From: Candidatus Parabeggiatoa sp. nov. 2
GTDB lineage: Bacteria; Pseudomonadota; Gammaproteobacteria; Beggiatoales; Beggiatoaceae
Assembly (NCBI GenBank): GCA_002085445.1
Contig: NBMI01000130.1
Span: forward strand, 1 to 32,093
Direction of reading: 5' to 3'
Length of the DNA: 32,093 bases
Positions 17,472-25,170 of this stretch are shown in pieces. The notes beneath the pieces were generated by a model, which saw only the letters and a program-made list of their open reading frames with translations, was not told where the DNA came from and made no database searches. How positions within the stretch are numbered: position 1 is the stretch's first letter; each line of letters starts with the position of its first letter. A program made the translations under genes and the position numbers.

Positions 17472-17549
17472 ATGACACAAGAAATATTGCCAAAAGTTGG
17501 CTTTTCAAGAAGAGAAAAACCCACGCCACAGGAGGCGCTTTATGGTTGA
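17472..17549 (+). CDS. Conserved 25-codon ORF overlapping the start of Rpn-like copy 3
   Basis: Same ORF as at 15450: MTQEILPKVGFS, two Arg, then EKPTPQEALYG. It ends 8 nt inside the gene that starts at 17542, which itself has AGGAGG within this small ORF. The conserved overlap suggests translational coupling. Function unknown. Confidence 0.4.
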   Translation: MTQEILPKVGFSRREKPTPQEALYG

Positions 17550-18129
17550 TGACAATAATGCTTCTGATTCGACGGAAAACAAGCCAGACAACTCATGGCA
17601 TCGTTTATTGGCGAGATTGCTAGAACTCGTTCTGTCTCCTGTTGATATCGATGTCCAATCCGATGTGAGTGTGACGAAGCCTCCGCTAGATGCGGATATT
17701 TTGTTACTGAGGCGAAAGACACCTCAGTGGACTGCTGCTCAACGCGCCCGTTTGCCTGATGGCATTAGGGACAGTAAAGCCCCTCATATTTTGATAGAAC
17801 TTAAGTACACGCAATCATTCAATGAAGAAGCATTTACCCAGGCACTGTGTTATGACTGGTTTTACAAAGAAGGTAGACAGTTACGAAAGTTCGATGTGCA
17901 AACCGTCTTATTACTTGCGAAACCCATTGAAATGATGCCAGAAAAAGTTACCGAATTGGGTAAACAATTGGAAGAGGCTTGGTTAGCGAGATTAACGGTG
18001 GATGACGTGTTGGCTCGTTTTGGACAAGATGAGCTGTTATCCCATATCAAACCAGTTGATAGATTGGCGGGTTTAGAGCCAGATGTGATTGAAGAGTACC
18101 TCAAGCAATTCAAAAAGCAACAAGATTAA
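17542..18129 (+). CDS. PD-(D/E)XK Rpn-like protein, copy 3, shortened but in frame
   Basis: 195 residues from ATG 17542, which follows AGGAGG at ideal spacing (the longer frame from 17497 has no such site). Residues about 15-110: WHRLLARLLELVLSPVDI, then DGIRDSKAPHILIELKYTQS, FTQALCYDWFYKEGRQL and VQTVLLLAKP. This fits a PD-(D/E)XK nuclease core (Asp, then E-x-K). The protein then jumps directly to the helical segment VTELGKQLEEAWL and one LAGLEPD unit before the KQFKKQQD tail. Relative to copy 1 it lacks the ~80-residue middle segment including the internal ATG/SD, and most C-terminal repeats. It is therefore an in-frame internal deletion variant; activity is uncertain. Related proteins are often annotated as hypothetical or Rpn-family. 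Confidence 0.65.
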   Translation: MVDDNNASDSTENKPDNSWHRLLARLLELVLSPVDIDVQSDVSVTKPPLDADILLLRRKTPQWTAAQRARLPDGIRDSKAPHILIELKYTQSFNEEAFTQALCYDWFYKEGRQLRKFDVQTVLLLAKPIEMMPEKVTELGKQLEEAWLARLTVDDVLARFGQDELLSHIKPVDRLAGLEPDVIEEYLKQFKKQQD

Positions 18130-18948
18130 TTAAAAATCAGGTCAATCCCGAAAGAAGTTAAATTCCCTGAGTACAAGGAATGACGCACGCGGATAAACGA
18201 ATTAAGATTGTTCTTCTGAGTAGTACAACGAATTACGCGGATAAACGAATTAAGATTGTTCTTCTGAGTAGTACAACGAATTACGCGGATAAACGAATTA
18301 AAACTTTTTGGCGTGGCAAAAAGCCCTCTGAGTAGTACAACGAATTACGCGGATAAACGAATTAAGAGTTTTTGTTTCGAAAAATTTTTACCACATTCAA
18401 ACTGTCAAAAAAATCCGACAAAATTCGTTTATCCACGTTTGTGTCGTTGTACTCAGTTCAACAACTTAAAAGGCCATAGTAGTACAACGGATTTGGGGAT
18501 TAAACGGATTGGTTTTTTTGTCAATTAAGTGTCAATTAAGTGCGCACGTTTCGCTGTACTCAACTCAGTTAAATGTCTTATTAATTCGTTTATCCGCGCA
18601 ATTCGCTGTACTCAACAATTCGTTTATCCGCGCAATTCGTTGTATTCAACTCAGTTCAATCGGATTTGAGGGCCATAAAATACATTGGATGCTTTCAAAT
18701 CAAAGTATGGCCCTCAATCGCCTCTAATATGAATACTTTTTGTAGGGTTTTAATTCGTTTATCCGCGTAATTCGCTGTACTCAACAATTCGTTTATCCGC
18801 GCAATTCGCTGTACTCAACAATTCGTTTATCCGCGCAATTCGCTGTACTAATTCGTTTATCCGCGTAATTCGCTGTACTCAACAATTCGTTTATCCGCGC
18901 AATTCGTTGTACTCAGCTCAGTTAAATGTCTTATTAATTCGTTTATCC
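18130..18948. repeat. Dense A-repeat array: forward copies, then reverse copies, with an F hairpin
   Basis: Forward A repeats occupy about 18168-18365 (four copies, two of them in a 48-bp tandem unit). A degenerate reverse copy lies at 18423-18455, and reverse copies at about 18584-18648. An F hairpin (arms TGAGGGCCATA/TATGGCCCTCA) is at 18667-18716. A tandem array of five reverse A repeats with 34-bp period follows at about 18752-18918, then a last truncated reverse copy at 18937. No gene; the short ORFs here are repeat translations (FVYPRNSLY, NSFIRAIRC). Confidence 0.85.
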
Positions 18949-18998
18949 ATCAATCCAGTGGACGGTGTACCGTCCCGAATTCAAATCAAACGTTAGGC
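18949..18998 (+). other. attC-like half site in front of the alkC-type gene
   Basis: A perfect GGACGGT/ACCGTCC stem (18960-18975) is followed by AATTCAAATCAAAC and GTTAGGC (18992-18998), which fits the GTTRRRY core of an integron attC right-hand simple site. The left-hand simple site is missing: the sequence to the left is a truncated A repeat ending at about 18948. If correct, the following gene entered as an integron cassette and a repeat later damaged the site. Confidence 0.45.
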
Positions 18999-19017
18999 TT
19001 CCGGAAAAATACCAACT

Positions 19018-20103
19018 ATGCCAGAACCATTAAAAAACTTGTATAGCGAAGAACTAATCGCCTCATTATCTCTTGAGTTAAAATCCGTTTATGGCCAATT
19101 CGATTCTGAAAGATTCCGAGAAAGCATATTTAGTGAAAACTGGGATCAAAAAGCACTTAAAGAAAGAATGACATATATTTCGGTCACATTGCATCAATTT
19201 TTACCAAGTAATTACCGAGAAGCCATTGAAATATTGAAATCAGTCTCATCACGCTTTAGTGGGTTTGAATACATGTTTTTTCCCGGTTATGTTGCGCTTT
19301 ATGGCCTGGATGCGTATGAGGAATCAATATCTGCACTTGAACATTTTACCAAATATTCAAGTTCTGAATTTGCAGTGAGACCGTTTATCAAAAAATACCC
19401 AAACAGAATGATGGCTCAAATGGCAATATGGGCTGAATCAAGTAACCCTCATGTACGTCGGCTTGCGTCTGAAGGATGCCGTCCCCGATTACCTTGGGCA
19501 ATGGCACTGCCAGAATTTAAGGAAAATCCTGATCCGGTTCTAAAAATTCTTGAGGAATTAAAGCATGATGAAAGTGAATATGTAAGGCGAAGTGTCGCAA
19601 ATAACCTCAATGATATTTCAAAAGATAATCCTCAACTATTGCTTGATGTCGCCAAAAAGTGGTTAGGCCTGAACACGGATACGGATAGGCTTGTCAAACA
19701 CGCCTGCCGTTTTCTGCTCAAACAGGGCAACCCTGAAATTTTAGCATTATTTGCCTTTGTTAAACCAAGTCATATCAGTATTGAAGCGTTTAAGGTTCAA
19801 GAATCTGTTTACATGGGCGAAAATATGGAATTTTCATTTATTTTAGAAACACAGCAAGGCAAACTTGGTTTGTTACGGATTGAGTACGCTGTTGATTTCA
19901 TGAAAAACAATGGAAAACTATCAAGAAAACGGTTTAAAATATCCGAGGCCGATTATTCTGGGCCGAAAAAACTGATCACAAAACATCATTCATTTAAAAG
20001 CATATCAACCCGAAAATATTATGCTGGAATTCATGGGCTTGCTGTGATTGTAAATGGTCAAGAACTGGCATATAATAATTTTGTATTAGATGTGAAGTGT
20101 TAA
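19018..20103 (+). CDS. alkC: AlkC-type DNA alkylation repair protein (HEAT-like glycosylase)
   Basis: 361 residues. Residues about 1-250 are all-helical and carry HEAT-like repeats with the AlkC/AlkD hallmarks: NPHVRRLASEGCRPRLPWA near 142-160, DPVLKILEELKHDESEYVRRSVANNLNDIS near 176-205. AlkC enzymes remove positively charged N-alkylated bases such as N3-methyladenine without flipping them. Residues about 255-361 are beta-rich and end in GQELAYNNFVLDV, consistent with the C-terminal Ig-like domain present in some AlkC proteins. ATG 19018 lies 20 nt after an attC-like core, normal for an integron cassette gene; the ribosome binding site is weak. It is a single-gene unit with no other repair genes nearby. 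Full length, no damage seen. Confidence 0.85.
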   Translation: MPEPLKNLYSEELIASLSLELKSVYGQFDSERFRESIFSENWDQKALKERMTYISVTLHQFLPSNYREAIEILKSVSSRFSGFEYMFFPGYVALYGLDAYEESISALEHFTKYSSSEFAVRPFIKKYPNRMMAQMAIWAESSNPHVRRLASEGCRPRLPWAMALPEFKENPDPVLKILEELKHDESEYVRRSVANNLNDISKDNPQLLLDVAKKWLGLNTDTDRLVKHACRFLLKQGNPEILALFAFVKPSHISIEAFKVQESVYMGENMEFSFILETQQGKLGLLRIEYAVDFMKNNGKLSRKRFKISEADYSGPKKLITKHHSFKSISTRKYYAGIHGLAVIVNGQELAYNNFVLDVKC

Positions 20104-20298
20104 GTGTTAAGCAAACGTAGGGTGGGTAGTTTCACTGCACCCACCATTTTGTTTGATTTCTATTGACTTTTGTTTATTATAAATTGGGGTTGTGGTGGGT
20201 TTCACTTCGTTCTACCCACCCTACGCTCGCTACGCTTGCTAAAGAAGATTACAGAAGTTCCTATGATTTTCATTATTCACAATACAAAGTGAGAAAAC
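20104..20298. repeat. Inverted repeat of the GTAGGGTGGGTAG family (H)
   Basis: AACGTAGGGTGGGTAG at about 20114 faces CTACCCACCCTACG at about 20212, with internal ACCCACC/GGTGGGT arms, so the ~130-bp element can fold into a long hairpin. Other H elements occur at about 21011-21125, 27864-27980 and 29517-29600. It may terminate transcription of the alkC-type gene. Confidence 0.75.
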
Positions 20299-20871
20299 AT
20301 GGACATCATTGATAATATAGATAATGCAAGGGTTGAATACATATCCTTCTACAAAAAAGCGGCTTTATATTACGAGGATAAGGTAGGGAAGGTCTCGAGA
20401 GAGCTACTCATTAGAATAAATGGTGTTCCAGAGGATGCCATAAACTCTCTGTCTCGCGTTGATATTGTCTATAAACAAGATGATCAGCTTCAAATGGTAG
20501 AAGTTAACCTTGATAAAGCATATAAGTCAAAAAATAGTAAGTACGATTATTTTGGCCAAACCATATCATTGCATCCAATCGTATGGAACGGTATTGAAAT
20601 ATATACAGATACAAAAACGATAGATGAACCGAAGTTGCTTCGGTGGTACGGAAAATGGATGGACATTGAAGATGAAAAACCTATAAATGAAAGTGGATTT
20701 TCATCGGTTATACATTCCTTCAATTATGAAATCAGTGAACAAGGGTATAGCTTCTCGATTGACTTTGGAACATCAGAATTAGAGTCATTTACAGAGTTGC
20801 TTGATATCATCAAAAAATCAGGCGCAAAAAATATTACAATTGGCTCGTTTACATTTGATAAAGGCACTTAA
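20299..20871 (+). CDS. Hypothetical protein, possible cassette cargo
   Basis: 190 residues, soluble, acidic, no signal peptide or membrane segment. I do not recognise the family with confidence. Visible features: an N-terminal alpha/beta part with KVSRELLIRINGVPEDAIN and VDIVYKQ, a central WYGKWMDIEDE segment, and a C-terminal part (FSIDFGTSELESFTELLDII) that recalls the fold of small immunity-like or SMI1-type proteins; this is only an impression. ATG 20299 has AGTGAG 7 nt upstream. Its stop is followed by ACTTAACAAAG, which could be the left end of an attC site. A+T-rich, intact, alone between hairpin repeats. Confidence 0.6.
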   Translation: MDIIDNIDNARVEYISFYKKAALYYEDKVGKVSRELLIRINGVPEDAINSLSRVDIVYKQDDQLQMVEVNLDKAYKSKNSKYDYFGQTISLHPIVWNGIEIYTDTKTIDEPKLLRWYGKWMDIEDEKPINESGFSSVIHSFNYEISEQGYSFSIDFGTSELESFTELLDIIKKSGAKNITIGSFTFDKGT

Positions 20872-21197
20872 CAAAGGGTGCAGATACTTTAGCTCGTAGG
20901 TTAGGCTGACGATAGGAAGCCCTACATACATCATATGTTTTATACTGTTATATAATGTTGGGCTTCATTTTCACTTAGCCCAGCCTACCCGACTGAAATA
21001 ATTAGCGAACAGTCAGGTAGGGCGGGCGACGTATTTTTGTTGCCCACCAAAACGTTAAAATATTTAAGAATTTATTATTCATACCTTGCGAAATGGTGGG
21101 CAAGAAAAGGCTTTGCCCACCCTACCTTATTTTCTACTCACTTAAACAAAATAGTTGGAAATTGAGTAAAGGTAAGTACTGAAGTAGAAATTATCGG
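20872..21197. repeat. Two inverted-repeat elements between genes
   Basis: First, CGTAGGTTAGGCTG (about 20895) faces CAGCCTACCCGA (about 20980). Second, an H-like element: GTAGGGCGGGCGACG...TTGCCCACC (about 21015-21045) facing GGTGGGCAAG...TTGCCCACCCTACC (about 21093-21125). No gene seen. Confidence 0.7.
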
Positions 21198-21677
21198 ATG
21201 AAAGTTAGGGCAATAGACGGAATGAACCATAGAGAAGCAACATACACAGATTTACGAGCAATTAAGGAATTACTGAGTAGCAGTAATCTACCTTCAGAAG
21301 ATTGTGAAGAACATATAGAAAATTTCATCGTTATCGAAGAAAAAGGTAAAATTATTGGTGTTGGCGGCCTTGAAATCCGTGGTGTATTTGGTTTAGTTCG
21401 TTCAATTGTGGTTGTTCCTGAGAAAAGAGGAAAAGGAATCGCTAAGAAAATAGACAAGTTAATAGAAGAAAAGGCGTCTAGTTTAGGTATCAATACGCTC
21501 TATTTATTAACAGAGTCCGCAATCGAATATTTTATCAAGTTGGGTTTTATAATTAAGGATCGTGCAGAGACTCCAATATCAATAATGGAAACAAAACAAT
21601 TCAAAGCGCTTTGTCCGTCATCTGCAAAGGTTATGTTTCGTGAAATATCATATAAGAACAGGCCAAAAAAGCTTTAG
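21198..21677 (+). CDS. GNAT acetyltransferase, ArsN2-like
   Basis: 159 residues with a complete GNAT fold. The acetyl-CoA loop is VVPEKRGKGIAKKI near residues 73-86, preceded by the LVRSIVV strand; LYLLTESAIEYFIKLGF is near 101-117. The end (FKALCPSSAKVMFREI) carries the LCPxSAxVM motif typical of the ArsN2 family, linked in some genomes to resistance to arsenical or phosphinothricin-like compounds. No ars gene is adjacent here, so the substrate is uncertain. The start at 21198 lacks a clear ribosome binding site; the in-frame ATG at 21222 (MNHREATYTDL) is an alternative that begins at the usual first strand. Stands alone; the 110-bp element I begins 34 nt after its stop. Confidence 0.8.
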   Translation: MKVRAIDGMNHREATYTDLRAIKELLSSSNLPSEDCEEHIENFIVIEEKGKIIGVGGLEIRGVFGLVRSIVVVPEKRGKGIAKKIDKLIEEKASSLGINTLYLLTESAIEYFIKLGFIIKDRAETPISIMETKQFKALCPSSAKVMFREISYKNRPKKL

Positions 21678-21710
21678 CAATCAATCACATCCAGCGGGCA
21701 TCACAGCGGT

Positions 21711-21820
21711 GTGCAGAGAAATCCCTTATAAAATACAATCCTTGTTGTTATTGCATTGTGGACGTTACCCGAAAAATGGGAATGCGCCCGGTTTTGTAGT
21801 TATTTGGCACGGTCTGATTT
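21711..21820 (+). repeat. 110-bp element I, copy 1
   Basis: Near-identical (one difference in 110 bp) to 28748-28857. Contains GTGCAGAGAAATCCC at its start and GTTATTTGGCACGGT near its end. Both copies are followed directly by an F-type GGCCATAAAAT sequence. Origin unknown; possibly the end of an insertion element or a MITE. Confidence 0.8.
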
Positions 21821-22217
21821 TAGGACCATAAAATATCTTGAAAATTCGTTTATCCGCGCAATTCGCTGTACTAATTCGTTTATCCGCGCAATTCGCTGTA
21901 CTCAACCTGATTTGAGGGCCATAAAATTTCAAATCAAAGTATGGCCCTCAGTCGCGCCTAATTAGTTGTACTTTTTGTATGGATATTTTGGGCACTAGAC
22001 GTTTGAAAGCGACACAGAAAGAGTACAATTTTAGCAACTTACCATTGCTTAACTCATTTTCCATTAGCGCGGTAAGCGGGTATCTGATAGCCCTCGGTAT
22101 CAGTTCAGAACAGCCGTGAGGGGGGCAGTTCGGGTAACTCTCAACCGCCAACATGCAAAAAAGCTGCAACGGATTAAGACTATAAAATAAATTTATGATA
22201 AGTATTAAAAAATCATA
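21821..22217. repeat. Reverse A repeats, short-loop F hairpin and conserved tail
   Basis: Two reverse A repeats (about 21844-21903), an F hairpin with a shorter loop (21913-21950) and a ~60-bp tail (about 21965-22030) that is repeated, diverged, at about 27740-27805. From 22030 to 22217 I see no element or gene beyond short frames. Confidence 0.7.
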
Positions 22218-22388
22218 ATGGAATTTGTAGGGTTTATTTTTGCTTTGGTGGTATCCTATTATTGGCTGACAGAATTTCGGGGGATTCCTTGGTATTGGGT
22301 GGGAACCCTACTTGGTGCTTTCTGGATTTTGTTGATTGAAATCGTTTATGCCTTTAAAAAACGGGGCGTTGATCCCGATTCCTATTGA
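22218..22388 (+). CDS. Small two-helix membrane protein
   Basis: 56 residues: MEFVGFIFALVVSYYWLTEF, a short polar turn with IPWYW, then a second hydrophobic stretch (VGTLLGAFWILLIEIVYAF) and a charged end (KKRGVDPDSY). Two transmembrane helices are likely. No strong ribosome binding site is visible. The family is not recognised. Codon use and the clear hydrophobic pattern suggest a real gene, possibly cassette or phage-derived cargo. It could also be a relic. Confidence 0.5.
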   Translation: MEFVGFIFALVVSYYWLTEFRGIPWYWVGTLLGAFWILLIEIVYAFKKRGVDPDSY

Positions 22389-22575
22389 TGGATATGGTGA
22401 TGTCCAAATATTCTATTGACATTTTTTTGTAAATCTATCAAAATAATGCACTCTGATAAGAAAAATTTTTGTCGACTCTAATTGATAAGGCCTCATTTCT
22501 ACTGATAACGGGTAACTGATAACGTTACCATCCAGGATGGAAGGCAACACCTTGCCCACCAATAACTGTTAAATT

Positions 22576-22713
22576 ATGCCACGTAAAAAACCAGAACCCA
22601 AACCCATCCCAATCGACAGCATCAAACACGATGATGAGCGAGCGTCGGGCGCGTCCAACGCACAATTTAATTATATAATATATAATGTGTATGGATTGAT
22701 GGTGCTAAGGTAA
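22576..22713 (+). pseudogene. 5' remnant of a type III methyltransferase (mod) gene
   Basis: ORF of 45 codons beginning MPRKKPEPKPIPIDSIKHDD, then ER. This resembles the N-terminus of type III restriction-modification Mod proteins (basic, Pro-rich start, then an IxHxDxR motif before NIPTEE). The rest is missing and the frame runs into unrelated A/T-rich sequence. The res-like remnant just downstream supports this reading. A 46-52 bp part of it recurs at 27298-27343. Confidence 0.45.
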
Positions 22714-22771
22714 GTTGAGATCGCCAAATACATTACCCGCCCTCATTTTATTTTTTTAGGGGGTTGATTTT

Positions 22772-23017
22772 TTGTTATCAAAGACTATCTATAATCGCCT
22801 CGTCATATCTACGCTCGTTGACTTCATTGCTAAAGTTGACGATGGGCATGATGATTTGTTAAACTTAATCATTGAAGTCTCAAGGGAAAAACTGCCCGAT
22901 AAAGATACTAAAATGGAAACAATAAAAAATCTGTGGGTGCCAGCGGTGAATAATACTGGGCAATTTGGGCGATGGGCGAGCATTTATAGGTTATGTCAAA
23001 CTGGATTGGATACCTGA
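22772..23017 (+). pseudogene. 3' remnant of a type III restriction (res) subunit gene
   Basis: 81 codons. The segment METIKNLWVPAVNNTGQFGR, then WA, matches the C-terminal end of type III restriction helicase-endonucleases (LWVPAVNNHGGFGRWAF). After FGRWA the sequence departs from the family and stops soon after. There is no helicase part upstream, so most of a res gene has been deleted between here and the mod remnant at 22576. Confidence 0.5.
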
Positions 23018-23130
23018 CAAGTGTAAAATATGACGCTTTTTAGGGTGTCGTGTGTGTCGTTAGCTGCTTATAGACAACTCTACGTCTACGTGGTAAGAAA
23101 ATAAAGACTCTTGCTAGAAGGAAAAATTGA

Positions 23131-24120
23131 ATGAGTTCTACTAAAAAAATTGTGTTTGATACAAATGTGTTGCTAAAAAACCCAGCATTAGTTACACAAT
23201 ACTCATCCCGTGTTGTGATGACAAAAACCATATTAGATGAATTGGATTACCGTAAAGGCAAAAGAGAGCATCAAGAGGTTGCTCAACTTGCACTGAATAA
23301 TATAGAACGAGCCGAATTATCAATCATCAGTTCTAATGATAATCGTGGTTCCAATGATGAAAAAATCCTTATCGATGCACTCAGTCGATATCCAAAGCAG
23401 AAATTATTGATAGTAAGTAATGATACTGGTATGCGTTTGCAAGCCGAAAATCGTGGCATTGAATCAATCAGTCTTAATGACTTTATTAAGCTTCTGTCAG
23501 AAGCCAATACTAAGACAACACCAGCCAAACAAAATTTGTACGAAACCTTATTAAAAGGGCAGATTGAGCGGTGCAAAGAAATGATCGCTACTGACAAACA
23601 AATCAACTTTAATTTTTATCTGAGTAATGGCTTTACTCCATTAATTGATTGTATTTGCAACAAACGAGTTGAGGCCGCAGATTTTATCATTTCACAGCCC
23701 AGTACCGATTTTAACTTGCTGGACAATGCAAAGTTAGTCATGCCGGCGTTTATGCATGCATCACAGCGCCGCAATATCTCTATGATGAAAAAATTAATGG
23801 CAGCCGGTACCAATTACCACATTACTGCAAAAGGCAAAAACAAAGGCAATTCGGCATTGCTCATTGCGGCATGGGATAATGCATTGAATGTCATAAAGTT
23901 TTTACTTGAAACGCCAAGTCTCAATATCAGCCCCAACCAAGCCGATGGCAATGGTTTTACTCCACTCATTAAAGCCGCAATTAAAGGTCATACTGAGATT
24001 GTAGAATATTTGCTGAAGCGAAGGGTTGATCGCCACATTCGAGACAAACATGATAAATCTGCATACGATTATGCGGTAGAAAACACACACAAGAGCATTA
24101 TTCGTCTATTGGAGCAGTAA
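23131..24120 (+). CDS. PIN-domain ribonuclease fused to ankyrin repeats (operon gene 1)
   Basis: 329 residues. Residues about 6-125 form a PIN domain of the PhoH/YacL-associated type: Asp10 in VFDTNVLLKNP, Glu near 37 in TILDELDYRK, a further Asp in NDEKILIDAL, and IVSNDTGMRLQA near 94-105. These are the acidic residues expected for a metal-dependent RNase. Residues about 140-329 are ankyrin repeats, clearest at NGFTPLIDCI, GNSALLIAAWDNALNVIKFLL and GFTPLIKAAIKGHTEIVEYLL. AAGGA precedes the ATG by about 8 nt. It is the first gene of a four-gene run with gaps of 3, -1 and 12 nt. PIN with ankyrin repeats is an unusual pairing; the repeats may bind a partner or trigger. An effector role is inference. 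Confidence 0.85.
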   Translation: MSSTKKIVFDTNVLLKNPALVTQYSSRVVMTKTILDELDYRKGKREHQEVAQLALNNIERAELSIISSNDNRGSNDEKILIDALSRYPKQKLLIVSNDTGMRLQAENRGIESISLNDFIKLLSEANTKTTPAKQNLYETLLKGQIERCKEMIATDKQINFNFYLSNGFTPLIDCICNKRVEAADFIISQPSTDFNLLDNAKLVMPAFMHASQRRNISMMKKLMAAGTNYHITAKGKNKGNSALLIAAWDNALNVIKFLLETPSLNISPNQADGNGFTPLIKAAIKGHTEIVEYLLKRRVDRHIRDKHDKSAYDYAVENTHKSIIRLLEQ

Positions 24121-24123
24121 GAC

Positions 24124-25170
24124 ATGGAGCAAGTTGAACGTATTTGTATTTCAGTCAATACTATTTGTAATTTAGGATGCAATTATTGTTATTTCTTTCA
24201 TCCTGAAAATCGCGTTGAAAAAGAAAAAGCACTACAACCGATAGAGATATTTTCCATTTTAAAAAACGCATTGAATTACCATCGTCAATATGATTTTCCA
24301 AAAAAAATTAAAGTAAACTTTGTCGGCAGTGGTGAACCATTAATCCACTGGAAGAACATAAAACAAGCACTGGAAAGGTTTAAGATTCATTTCCCAGAAC
24401 AGCAGTCTTTAAAATTTTACACCGTTACCAATGCCACGTTGATTACAGATGAAATTGCCAACGATATGGTTCTATTGAAAGTTTATCCATCAGTATCAGT
24501 CGATGGTTCTAAAGAGATACATGATGCCCATCGACTGGATCATAATGGTCTTGGCACATTTGATCGCACTATGGCGGGTATTGATATTTTGCGTCAACAT
24601 GGATTTGAGATTGCGATCAACACTACCTTAACATTTGAATTGCTAGAGAACTTATCAGAATATGTCAAGTTCGTTAAAGAACATGGCTTCAACAAAGTTA
24701 TCTTTGATCGCCTAGTTGATACTCCTAAACATGTCAAACCCTTGAGTTATGCTGAGTATTACCCGTTTTTAACGGATGTTAGAAATTTGTTTTTAATCAA
24801 AGGGCTAAATCATGTAGAAATTGGTAACTTAGAGGCCTATTCGCGTAATTTTCAAAGTAAACCTGATAAAGTTTGCACCCTGTTTGGTGGCAGTTGTGGT
24901 GCCGGCAGTAACTTTGTGATTTACATGGGACGTGACGTTTACCCCTGTGGGCGTATGTTTGGTAAAGAACATTGGAAGCTTGGCGATATCCACGATCCCA
25001 TTCAGGTATTTCCCGAGCGAATGGAAAAACACTGGCCAGAACGAGAAGACTGCAAGACTTGTGATGTGAGCCAGTATTGTGTGCGTGATTGCTTGTTGGA
25101 ATATCACGCTGAAAATTACAGTTGCGAGCCCAGAAAAGAGTTTTTACGTGCTATGAAGGGAGTGTTGTAA
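24124..25170 (+). CDS. Radical SAM protein with SPASM-type Cys cluster (operon gene 2)
   Basis: 348 residues. The radical SAM 4Fe-4S motif CX3CX2C is Cys15, Cys19, Cys22 (CNLGCNYCYFF); the SAM-binding GGEP-like motif is GSGEP at 68-72. The TIM-barrel core continues to about 240. The C-terminus has a SPASM pattern: Cys residues in VCTLFGGSC and VYPC, then an exact CX2CX5CX3C run (CKTCDVSQYC, then VRDC) and a last Cys (YSCEP), enough for two auxiliary clusters. SPASM enzymes usually modify peptides or proteins (sulfatase maturation, RiPP maturation), yet no small precursor peptide gene is visible here; neighbours act on nucleotides. It follows gene 1 by 3 nt and its stop shares one base with the next start. 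It is not viperin-like, given the C-terminal clusters. Confidence 0.88.
   Translation: MEQVERICISVNTICNLGCNYCYFFHPENRVEKEKALQPIEIFSILKNALNYHRQYDFPKKIKVNFVGSGEPLIHWKNIKQALERFKIHFPEQQSLKFYTVTNATLITDEIANDMVLLKVYPSVSVDGSKEIHDAHRLDHNGLGTFDRTMAGIDILRQHGFEIAINTTLTFELLENLSEYVKFVKEHGFNKVIFDRLVDTPKHVKPLSYAEYYPFLTDVRNLFLIKGLNHVEIGNLEAYSRNFQSKPDKVCTLFGGSCGAGSNFVIYMGRDVYPCGRMFGKEHWKLGDIHDPIQVFPERMEKHWPEREDCKTCDVSQYCVRDCLLEYHAENYSCEPRKEFLRAMKGVL

Noticed and set aside
18168..18948. Repeat array as a CRISPR
   Set aside because: Copies occur in both orientations, spacing is irregular or nearly zero (34-bp period with almost no spacer), and no cas gene is present.
20895..20990. GTTAGGC at about 20906 as an attC right half
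   Set aside because: It is part of the GTAGGTTAGGCTG arm of a hairpin repeat and has no matching left arm at attC spacing.
24124..25170. Radical SAM protein as a prokaryotic viperin
   Set aside because: It has a C-terminal SPASM-type CX2CX5CX3C cluster and GSGEP, which viperins lack, although the nucleotide-kinase-like neighbour made the idea attractive.
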